Shown in pieces: positions 36,695-46,300 of a stretch of DNA of 64,000 bases. Under the pieces are notes generated by a model. That model saw only the letters and a program-made list of their open reading frames with translations, was not told where the DNA came from and searched no databases. The stretch covers positions 2,955,001 through 3,019,000 of the forward strand of contig JASSKH010000038.1 of NCBI GenBank assembly GCA_031763025.1, given 5' to 3'. The position numbers and the translations under genes are program-made. The first letter of the stretch is position 1. Every line of letters begins with the position of its first letter. This stretch comes from Macrocystis pyrifera. Its lineage: Eukaryota; Sar; Phaeophyceae; Laminariales; Laminariaceae.

Positions 36695-37019
36695 TCCCGT
36701 GAGTGTGCCAAAGCGACAGCACTTTTCGTGTCCTCCTTCGGGGCGGACCTCGTCGCTAAAGTTTGAAAATGTGGCTCAAGGCGCTTGAATTTCCAGTTTC
36801 TTGTACTGTAATCAAGTAATGTTTTTCCTGCTGTAGGACGACCAGGAGGAGAACCCAGTACTTTTCTCCTTCTCGTTCTACACTATAAAAAATACTTGAT
36901 TACAGCAGTGCAAGAAACTGGAAATTCAAGCGCCTGGAACCATATTTTCAAACTTCAGCGACGGGGTCTGTCTCGAAGGAGGACACTAAAAGTGTTGTCA
37001 CTTTGCCACACTCACGGGA
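36695..37019. repeat. Foldback repeat, about 125-bp arms
   Basis: The left arm 36,695-36,818 is the diverged reverse complement of the right arm 36,893-37,019. Paired blocks include CCCGTGAGTGTG, GTGTCCTCCTTCG, AAGTTTGAAAAT, GGCGCTTGAATTTCCAG and ATCAAGTA. The loop is about 74 bp. The transcript would form a long imperfect hairpin. No coding capacity. Confidence 0.85.
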
Positions 37020-37307
37020 GTGCACCAAGGAGCTCATATCTGCCCTGCAAAATTCTGGCTCGATGGAAATGTTCGGAGCTGGAGCAGGAAAACGAATAGT
37101 CCTCGTCAAAAGAACGGCGGCAGACGTGATCACACAGTGTCTATGTTGTCGGGACTTTCGGCAATATCAGCTTTGTTTCGTGGGCAGTGCAACACAGGTG
37201 AACTCATAGTGTGTGTAGTGTGTAGTGATTCATCAGCATCCCGAACCCAAAAGCATGAAATCTCATGTTGCAAAACTCTAGAGTATCTGTGGTGGAAATC
37301 GAGTTAA

Positions 37308-38271
37308 TATAAATACACCTACCTATGATGATCCTCAGCCTGATCCGATCCGTTCTTAGGTCTCAAGTCGGCGAATATCTCTCGCCTCTGACCGTCTTCC
37401 TGCGCAGTTTCTTCGCCGGGGCGTTCCCCCTCCACACCTGAACCGCCCGGCGTCGAAGGATCCGCCCGCTCAGCGCCGTGGCGCCCGTGCGAAAGCTTGA
37501 CGTTGAGATCTACGAAGAAATCTCCGAAAATACCTCCCCTGTCAGTGTTTTGGGGCATGGTCTTTCGACAGAGTGTATGCATGCGCGTGATTCTTTCCGG
37601 CACGTCCTCTCCGACCTCCGACCCATGGGGAGGCTCAACTACCCGGCCGGCGTCGCCATCGTGGGGGCTTGCGCGGGCGGCTGTATCTGGGACATCGATG
37701 GAACGCCCCGATAGCGCATGCCACCCAGGCTTGGTTGAGAACTGCCATCCATAAAAAATAATTATGCCAGAGATATATATATAGAGAGATATCGCATGTC
37801 ACCTACAGCCAGCAGCTCTTATGACGGCCAGCAGCACTTACGGTGTGTACGCTATCGTACAGCGGCAGCAGCAAGCAGTGGAGCTGTACTACGTGACTGC
37901 GGAGATGTACAGCTGCAGCAGTATTGCTACTACAGCAGCTGCTGTGACGGCACCTTTCTGCGGAGCTGCACTGTCGGCTGTTGGTCATCGCGTACTCCCT
38001 GAGTTGAAGTTAGTTACACCGCTTTCCAGGATTCCGCCGCTTTTCGGTTAATCGGCAAGTAATCGTCAGTATTCTGCAGCCTTTTCATTTATCAATTCGC
38101 TGTTATGAAGACATACAATAAAAACCTCACAGAGTGGAGTGCAGAGCGCACGCTCTCAATCTCTTGGCATCGAGTCTCAGCAACCTCCTCCTCCTATTCC
38201 TCCTCTACGTTATACTCCCTGCACGCATGTCTGCGACCCGCGGCCATCCAGGCCGCCGGCGTAGGCCCTTG
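37308..38271. other. Insertion of about 960 bp within the C1 5' LTR
   Basis: Has no counterpart in the short C LTRs. A minus-strand frame of about 145 codons (about 37,319-37,754; contains GIFGDFFVDLNVKL) is open but matches no family I know. Rich in CAG/CTG from 37,800 to 38,000, with a (TA)n(GA)n run near 37,777. Its ends show no clear terminal repeats. Confidence 0.45.
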
Positions 38272-38605
38272 TCGTGTAGCGTTTGTTACGCAACATTTTT
38301 TGTCTACATTTTCCTACAATGGTGTCGCAGGCAGGGGGTGAGATTATGAAGAGCGAGGTCCGTGGTTCGATTCTCGCCTTCATCCCCGAAAAAAAAGGAA
38401 AAAAAGGGAACTATATCACGTTCAAGAACCTGTAAAACTCACTCACTTAAAAAACACCCAGGAAAGAACGATGAAAGCAATGCGATCATTGCATACTGAG
38501 TCCGGTACCGAAAAGTCGGAGGTAAAACTTGGATACTCAGAGTCTCATCGGGGTTCCTGACTTACTCACAAGAAGAGACAAGTCAGGTTTTTTAGTGAGG
38601 GAGAA

Positions 38606-38684
38606 TGTGGTGGAAACCGAGTTTATAAGCCATAAATTCGTGTAGCGTTTGTTGCGTAACATTTTTAGTCTACATTTCCCTACA
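38606..38684 (+). repeat. 3' LTR of C1, 79 bp
   Basis: TGTGGTGG..CCCTACA. It aligns over its whole length with 38,689-38,766. Confidence 0.85.
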
Positions 38685-38688
38685 TATC

Positions 38689-39105
38689 TGTGGTGGAAAT
38701 CGAGTTTATAACCTTTAACTCGGGTAGCGTGTGTTACGTAACATTTTTAGTCAACGTTTCCCTGCAATTGCGTCGCAGGCAGGACGTGAGATTTCGAAGA
38801 GCGAGGTCCGTGGTTCGATTCTCGCCTTCATCCCCGAAAAAAAAAAAAAAAAGGGGAATATCTCATGTTCAAGAACCTGTAAAACTCACTCACTTAGAGA
38901 ACACTCAGCAAGGAACGATGAGAGCATGCGATCATTGCATACTGAGTCCTGTACCGAAAAGTCGGAGGTAAAACTTGGATACTCAGAGTCTCATCGGGGT
39001 TCCGGGTTCCTGACTTACTCGCGAGAAGAGAAAAGTCAGGTTTAGTGAGGGAGAATGTGGTGGAAGTCGAGCTTATAAGCCTTAAATTCGATTAGCGTTC
39101 GTTGC
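38689..39105 (+). mobile_element. Miniature LTR element C2, adjacent to C1
   Basis: Begins 4 bp (TATC) after C1. It has a 78-bp 5' LTR (38,689-38,766), primer site TGCGTCGCAGGCAGG, an interior closely matching that of C1, a polypurine tract AGTGAGGGAGAA, and a partial 3' LTR from 39,056. The interior carries the imperfect stem GAAGAGCGAG..CTCGCCTTC with a T-loop-like GGTTCGATTC, also present in C1. Non-coding. Confidence 0.75.
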
Positions 39106-39358
39106 TTGCACGCCTCGGAGATGGAGGCAGCTGATCCATCGCGATCAGCACTGCCTCCTCACAGGTGTATCTGCGCTTGAGGGTCAGCATGGGTGACGTT
39201 CAACAGGATGAACTTCTCCCTTTACTCCCTGTCAGGAGCATCCCGTAGACCTCCTCGCTGGGCGACAATGTCCGTCCATAGATTTCGGTCTGCGGTGAAC
39301 GGTTCGCCGCTCTGCACTTGGTGTCGAATTCCTAGCCAGTTCAACGTACGGGACATCG
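39106..39358 (-). mobile_element. LINE 3' fragment with end of reverse transcriptase ORF
   Basis: On the minus strand 39,222-39,356 reads MSRTLNWLGIRHQVQSGEPF, continues through ADRNLWTDIV, and stops. This is the style of the extreme C-terminus of a LINE reverse transcriptase, where R..A.DR..W is common. About 115 bp of 3' UTR follow, down to 39,106. It differs from the 26-kb LINE and abuts the 5' LTR of element B. Confidence 0.45.
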
Positions 39359-39637
39359 TGTTATGATACTGCCTTGAATAAGGCTGAAAGCCCGGTAATT
39401 ACCTGGGTTGAAGTATTAGGATCGTATATGTAGTACTTGGGAGGCGTATCGTAGGTGGAAAACCAGGGGTTTTCCCACCGAGGCACGAGCTCGACTCTTA
39501 GTCTCCGCGTACACGAAAGGAATTTAGCTGCTCTTCTTCTATCTCTAAGCAAACAACACACGTGAGTACCAACGAGTACCGACTTAATAGGCAAACCTGT
39601 CCAGGGATACAAAGTGTCTCGATCTCTGATCTTAACA
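39359..39637 (+). repeat. 5' LTR of element B
   Basis: TGTTATGATACTG..GATCTTAACA, 279 bp. Three further copies of this LTR are in the window: 49,474 (plus), 35,197 and 36,313 (minus). Confidence 0.92.
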
Positions 39638-39639
39638 AG

Positions 39640-39694
39640 TGGCGTCGTCGGCAGGACATGGGTCGTTGGTCGTGACTTCGAATCTCACGTCCAA
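39640..39694 (+). other. Primer binding site and T-arm-like hairpin of element B
   Basis: TGGCGTCGTCGGCAGG starts two bases after the LTR. Thirty bases on lies GTGACTTCGAATCTCAC, a near-palindrome resembling a tRNA T-arm. Confidence 0.7.
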
Positions 39695-39749
39695 CATGAA
39701 ATCGCTTTTTAAAGAAAAGTAAATTTCCTCATGTCAAGAATCTGAAAAA

Positions 39750-41520
39750 TACTTGTGGATCCCCAGAAATTGGAACCGCGTGTTGGTGTTACGCGTCGAC
39801 CCGTATATCTGGTCCGTTCCAGGGCGGGAGAGTGTTATAAGGCTTAGATTGGGTAGGCGATCGTTTAACCTTTTACCAGTAGCCCAACGGACTAAGACCT
39901 TAACCAATGGCGTCGTCGGCCAGGGGAAGGAGAGCTCGAGCGATGGGCGCTCCAGGAGATACCGCCCGCGGGGAGACGCTTCTGAGGCCAGTTCTTCCAG
40001 CTCCTCCACGGACGACAGCGACCAAGCCCCCGTTCCCGAGGTCACGGTCAGCTCCAAGAGGCAAGTGGTTTCCTCGCTGACCGATGTTGCTTCTTCCGCC
40101 GCGCTTCTTGGTCGCTTGACTATGTCCGATGACCGCGCCATGCCCGTGTCGTCTGACCTTGCTCACGCCCGGACATCGACGATCGACTCTTCCCTCGCAG
40201 CCGCCGCGAAAAAAAAGCACACCGCCGACGCTCAACGGGCGTACAAACACCTGTGACTCAAAGACATCTCTCGCATTTCTGTCCAACATTTTCCCTCTTC
40301 GATCAACCCTTCTGATGCCGCCCAACAACTCACTGGAGGCATTAGTTCTACCGATTGGATCCCCCGTTGGAGTACCCCCTCCAGAAATCCTTCGCGCGTG
40401 CCATCATGCAAGACAAGCCCACGACCGCCCCTCTCACCAGCTTGATGGATGATTTTTTTGGACAGGTGTCGCGCGACCTTGCTGCCGGATCGACGGGACC
40501 GGAGGCGTTCACGCTCTTCCTGAGGTTACTGAGCAACTACTTCGACCGCACCGACACGGGGGTCAGCTACACCAAGTTGCATCATTTTGGCGTGCCTAAC
40601 AGGACCCCCTTTTGCGATTTTAGCCGGGCATTTCGAGGGGTGGTGTCGGCAGCGAAGGGGACTGAGCGTGTTTTGGCACCGGGGGTGGAGGTTGTTTTGG
40701 AGGTGGTTCGAATGGTAGTGAACGTGCAGTAGCCCAGCTTGATTCCCCCGCTATACCCGGGAGTTTTGGCTACGGTATCGAGGCCGTTCGGCACTTTGGA
40801 CGAAATGCGGTCGGCTTTTGAGACTCTCGCGAATAATAAGACACCTGCCATCAACGGCGAAAAATATATATTATTGCCTGCTTCTTCGACGAGTGTGCAG
40901 TCATCCGCCCCGTCGGGGCCCCGGCCCGCCAGCAATGGTCGCGGCCAGGGCCGGACGCTTCCCCAGTCGCCTTCATGGCAGACGAGATCGCGCAATAATC
41001 CGCTCGTGAAGAATGTCAACAAATCCATCCTTGACTGCCTCGACCCATGGCTTGACACCTCTTCCAACTGCTAGCCCCTAGAAGAACACCACTACGCTGA
41101 AGTTCACGCGGTTTGCATGTTCATCCAGACCGATGACCCTCTCTCTGGAGCGGCCTCCTTTCATCGTCCGCTCGCGTGGCCGCCCTCAGCGAAAACTGAG
41201 GCCACCGCTTGAACTGCCACAAAGACTCACACTCTCTTCGACAGTGTAGACACCCCTTTCTAAACCTTAGCGGCATTTTGAACCCTGACCTCGGAACGCT
41301 CGGCGACGACGGCGAGGCGTTCCGCCGTTGGCAAGAACGCATGATCAGACACTGCCGCGAGAACAAATCACGACCGATCAAACACAGTCAGAGGAAACAA
41401 AAGCGTCGTTCCGGCCACTCGCGTGGGGAGCACCACGGCCAAGGTCAACAGCACAGACAAGGTGATGATTACAACACACACGCGGAACGAGGACACCAAT
41501 AGTCTCACTCCGGTCATCAC
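39750..41520 (+). pseudogene. gag region of element B
   Basis: Holds Gag-like sequence, first a Ser-rich, acidic N-terminal part. Further in are stretches such as DDFFGQVSRDLAAGSTGPEA and LFLRLLSNYFDR, and near 41,205 the nucleocapsid knuckle part (NCHKDSHSLRQC) followed by a basic Gln/His/Arg tail. Gag builds the particle and binds element RNA. Strongly decayed. Confidence 0.7.
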
Positions 41521-43379
41521 GGTGGTGATTCGATCGCCCCTGCCTCTTCCGCCCCAGCCCCCGCCTCGGGAATTCGTTTCGATCCTTCACATAACTCGGG
41601 CGGAAACTCGAACGGACGCCAGCCCGGCACCTTCCGCGCCGGTAACTGACAGGTCGACGGCGGTTCGGCCCCTCCTGCCCATCCGCCGCCAGGATTGCTG
41701 GGAGAAAACACGTTGATTTCACAAGATGCTCGCGTCCCAAGCTCGCTCAGCGCTCAGCGCCGATCTGCTCCGCTTTCGCCCCGAGCGTTGCCGCGTACTT
41801 CGGCTCGACGCAGCGACTCAGCCTCACTTATTTCACCAGGGAGCCCCCGGGCGTCTTCCCCGGCGTCGGGAGCCCGCGCCTCAAACGCCGCTCCTCTCAA
41901 CTTGGGCACCAGGGCAGCCGCGTCAATTGCCGCTCTCCCAAACCACGCACCGCGCAGCACAACGAGTGTCGCGCCGTCTCGTCGTTTTATTCAGCGAGGG
42001 TGTCCCCCTCCTTCACCTCCTGGCCATGCGATGGCGGTCGGTTTGAGGTGCGGGAAGGCCAACACCGATTCCCCGAGATCTCGGTTGAAGCTCGACGTTC
42101 CTCGCTATAACGGTGGCCGCTCCACCCTTTTTCCTATCAAGGAAGAGTCGACAAGATTAGCTACCTCGTCCCCCTTCCCCACCAGGTCTACAGGACGAAA
42201 GCCCTCTCTGGTGGACCCTTTGTTGCCCCCCACCCGAACACCGTTCTTGAAGTCGTCTACAGGGTCTGCAGGTCCTCTTCCGTCTTCGCGCACGCCACTC
42301 CACGTGCGCAGCGCTCCTTCGGCTCCTGTGGAACAGGAGAAATCTGACACTGCCGGTCGAGCCAGTAGTGACTCCACGGCCTCCGGTGGGGTAAACTGGA
42401 TAGCATACTCGTTAAACTCGGAAGATTCGCAGCTCTCGTCAAGCAGAACGGGCTCAGAGCCCCCTGCCCCCTTTGGTCTAGGACAGAGATCATCGGGCGC
42501 AGCAAGATAACTTTTTGGCGATTTTTTGTCTACGGGCAATGGTGACACAGAGCCAGTATACGTGGAACCTCGCCTCGTGCACCAGGGGCTCAGTGTTCTG
42601 AGAGAAGCACACTCCCCCCCACACACACCGCAACTGCGACCACCGACGACTCGGCACCGTCGGTGTTTGACCCTACTCTCGAGTATTTTACGGAGCGGTA
42701 CTGTTCTGGCAGCCTCCCTCCCAATTTTCGCAGTGGTCCCCCTCGTCTTTCGTCGTTGACGATGTGTCATATTCCTGCGCGGAGCAGTACATGATGGCTG
42801 AAAAGGCTCGCCTTTTTCAGGACCACGACGCAGCGGAGCGGATTATGGCCTCACCAGACCCACGCGAGCACAAACGCCTTGGTCGAGGCGTGCATAACTT
42901 CGACTGCGCCATCTGGGACCGCGTTCGCGAAGACGCCGTCCTTGCTGGTACTTTTGCCTAATTCATGCAGAACCCGACCATGAAGCAGCACCTATTGAGC
43001 ACTGGCACCAAACTTTTAGCTGAAGCCAGCCCTTTTGACCCCGTGTGGGGCATCGATCTCCGGGCAGACGACCCCGAGGCCCAAGACCCCTCTCGGTGGC
43101 GTGGGGAAAATTTGCTCGGGAAAGCTCTTTCCGCCGTTCGCGGCACCCTCCGCTCAAGTGAGGCCGGGTTGGCACACCCCACCTCCTCTCGTCAATTTTG
43201 CACTCCGACCACGCCTGACAGAATTCATGAGATTCCATCAGCGCTGCCGCGCCCTTTGGCCGTGACCCGCGCATGCCCAGGTCCTCGCTTGGAGTTTTCG
43301 ACCTGTTTTTCTGACGCGCCCGCGGATCACAGCCCCGAGGTGATGGTCGTCGCCCCTACTGTCGACCCCTCCTTCGCAC

Positions 43380-46300
43380 TGCCAGAACACGGCTCCTGCC
43401 TCGTCGGGGGTACCATTACTCTCGACGACACCTCTTTCACAACCAAGATCGCGATTCACACCGGAGCTGGCGCTCTTGTACCTTTTCGTTGCGTGGCGCT
43501 TCTTGACACTGGCTCCGCACAGACTTTTATTCGACGAGATGTTTTGGACCGCATGCTTTCGGTTGGTGCGGCATCCATCGCGTGCGAGCAGCAATGCGCC
43601 TCTCGTTCTTGAGGGGGTTTTGGCGAATCGGCCCCTCTGAAGACTTCGACGAGTGGGCGCCTGAGCGTCCAATTTTCTCGCGAAAATGAGCCTACATGCT
43701 CCCTCGCAGTTTGGGCCTGCGTGGTTCCCCCCTCAGTGATGCAGCATGCTGCTGGGATGCGACAGCTGGATACGTTTTAATAGCCGCTCTACCGCTCTCT
43801 GCCGCCTCGGTCGTCAGACCAACGCGTTTTTGGCGAGCTAGAGCTAGTTCACCACGCCCCGACAGGCATGTCCGTGTACGCCATCGACCCCGCCGCTTCG
43901 GGTGGAGGCTGCCATTTACGGTACGAGGGCGCTGCAGACATCACCCCGTCCGACGATCTCCAACTGCTTGCTGTCAACTTGGTTCGCCGCCATGGCTCCC
44001 CGGCACTCACTGGGCACTACTTGGTCGACATGATGCCCCAGCTCGACCTACCCTCGGTTGAGGAGCCCTTCCTCGCCTCCGGGCAACAGGTTCTTCCCCT
44101 CGTTGGAGTGGCGGATCTCGAACCGGGGGATATCCTCGGAGTCGCCCACGCCCCACTGCTGAGCGTCCCGCTGGACGTTTTGCAGCAGGACAACCGAGCT
44201 CTCCCCCTCCCTCCGGACTATGAGGCGTCTCCGGTCTCAGCAGTTACAGCTTGCCCCCTCACAGCTCCAGCCTCGCCCCCGTCTACACTGCTTGAGCGTT
44301 TGAGCCCAGGACAGCGCGCTTCGTTCCTGCGCATCTGGGCGCGTTTGCCGCAACTTCTACGAGCGGTTGCTTTAGACCTGCACGGCACGGACTGGACCCC
44401 TGAGGCCATCGAACAGCTGGGGGATGTTCTCTGCGAATTTCCGGACGTTTTCTCGATTCCAATTCAGATGTTGGTTCCTCCTCGTTGATGCATTTCGTGA
44501 TTTCGGTCCCGGAAGGAAGCGCTCCTGTCACGTCCAGGCCGCACTGCAGCAATCCCTTCCTGGCCATTGAAGTGGAGGCCACCTTAGACCACTACCTCTC
44601 GGCAGACCTGATCCAGCACTCGACCTCTCCGTACTCGATCCCGCTGGTGGTCATCCCGAAGAAGTCTGGAGGCGTCCGGATCACCGTGAACTACAAGAAA
44701 CCCAACCAGATCAGAAGCCCCAGCCAGCTGCCTATTCCTCGCGTGGACCAAGTCCTTGACTCGCTGGGGAAGGGACGTGTGTTTTCTCTCTTCGATTTGG
44801 TCTCCTCGTTCCACCAGATTACCGCGCATAAGGACACCGTCCCTCTCACGGCGTTTTGCACTCCCACGGGCCTCCAGGAGTGGCTCGTCGTGCTCCAAGG
44901 CAGCAGTGCTTCGCCCGGCTTGCTCGTCAAAGTGATTAACGAAGTCATTTAAGGTCTGGTACAGGTGGCGGCCTACTTTGATGATTTAATCGTTTTCAAC
45001 TTTGATCCGACGGCTCACGTCAAGACGACACGAGCCCTTCGAACGCCTACGCAAACACAACCTCAAGCTCTCCCCCTCGAAGGCTCGCCTCGGCGCCACA
45101 GACGCAAATTTTCCGGGCCACTCCATTTCGCCCGCGGGTATACGCCAAAATGCGGACAAAGTTTCGGCTTTGATGAAAATGCTCACGCCCAAGAACCTCA
45201 AGCTTCAGGTTCGTGCGCTGATGGGCGGCGTGGGATATTATCGCAAATTCCTGCCCGACTAAAAGGATCCGCCCTCTCACCGCCCTTCTCCGGAAGGGGG
45301 TTAAGTACGTCTTTACGCCGGCTATGAAAGTTATCGTCCGCCAGATCTTCGCCGAGCTCGCTGTCCCACCGATTTTGGCCTTCCCTGGCTGGGACGCCGT
45401 AGCCGACGGCTCCCGCCCCTTCCACGTGTACTGCGACGCCAGCATCGACGGTTTTGGTGCCACGCTCGAACAAGAACAACCGGAGAGCTCGGTACGGCTC
45501 ATTGCTTATATCAGCCGCGCTACCCTCGATTCCGAGAGGCACTGGACACCGTTGGACGTGGAAGCTGGCAGCATTGTCCGGGCTATCAAACGACTCCGAG
45601 GTTACCTGTGGAGCACGAAGTTTCGCATATTTTCGGACCACAAAGCACGTGAGAGCATCGGCAAGGTAGGGGACCACAACGCGCGAGTCCAGCGGTGGCT
45701 CGAGTTCCTCACCGCGTTCGACTACACCCTCGAGTACTGCAAGGGCAGCGCCAACGGAAATGCTGATTTTCCGTCCCGCTTGCCGGAGCCCGCCACAAAA
45801 CATGACCGCAGTGGGTCTAACAGCCTCACTCCCGTCGAGGACGGTGGTATCTTCCTCATCCGAGCCTGCGGGCTTCGCACTCGCCCTTCGCCGACCCCTG
45901 TTGTCGGTTTGAGGAGGCTGGTGCCCCCACACTGAAAGTGCCGTCTTGGGTGGGCTGCCTTTCACCTCTTCGAATTTCCGCGATTTTCGCGCACACGGGC
46001 TACGTGTGAGGGTTGACGACCTCTCTGCTCCTTCAGGGAGATTCGTCGCTCGTGTATCTGCTTCCGTCACCACCGTCGATCGCCTTCCTGGCTTGAGGGT
46101 TTTTTCACTCACCGCCAACTCCGCTTCCGCTTCGGTTTTCGTTATACCCCCCCGGGGGCGACCAGACCAGGGCTCTGCAGAAGCCCCCGCTGCAGCGACG
46201 ATTGTCGCCCAGCGCGCTCCTCCCCCGACGAGCACTCTACAGGGAGAAGGTTCCGCCGTGATCACTGATCTGGCCGCGTCTTCTCCTTTGCCGCCTGGCA

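Larger units (their letters stand above)
37288..38684 (+). mobile_element. Miniature LTR element C1 (TRIM/SMART-like) with an insertion in its 5' LTR
   Basis: The left LTR start (TGTGGTGGAAATCGAG, 37,288) and right LTR end (TTTTCCTACA, 38,318) are followed by a primer site (TGGTGTCGCAGGCAGG, from 38,320), a 290-bp non-coding interior, a polypurine tract (AGTGAGGGAGAA) and a 79-bp 3' LTR. TATC flanks both outer ends (37,284 and 38,685), consistent with a 4-bp target duplication. The 5' LTR is over 1 kb because about 960 bp of other DNA lies between its two ends. Without that, LTRs of about 79 bp and an interior of about 290 bp fit TRIM or SMART elements. No protein is encoded. Confidence 0.75.

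Noticed and set aside
39907-39925. A second primer site TGGCGTCGTCGGCCAGG 270 bp inside element B
   Set aside because: Not next to an LTR end. Interesting as a partial duplicate of the primer site, but one mismatch-rich copy is too little to call.
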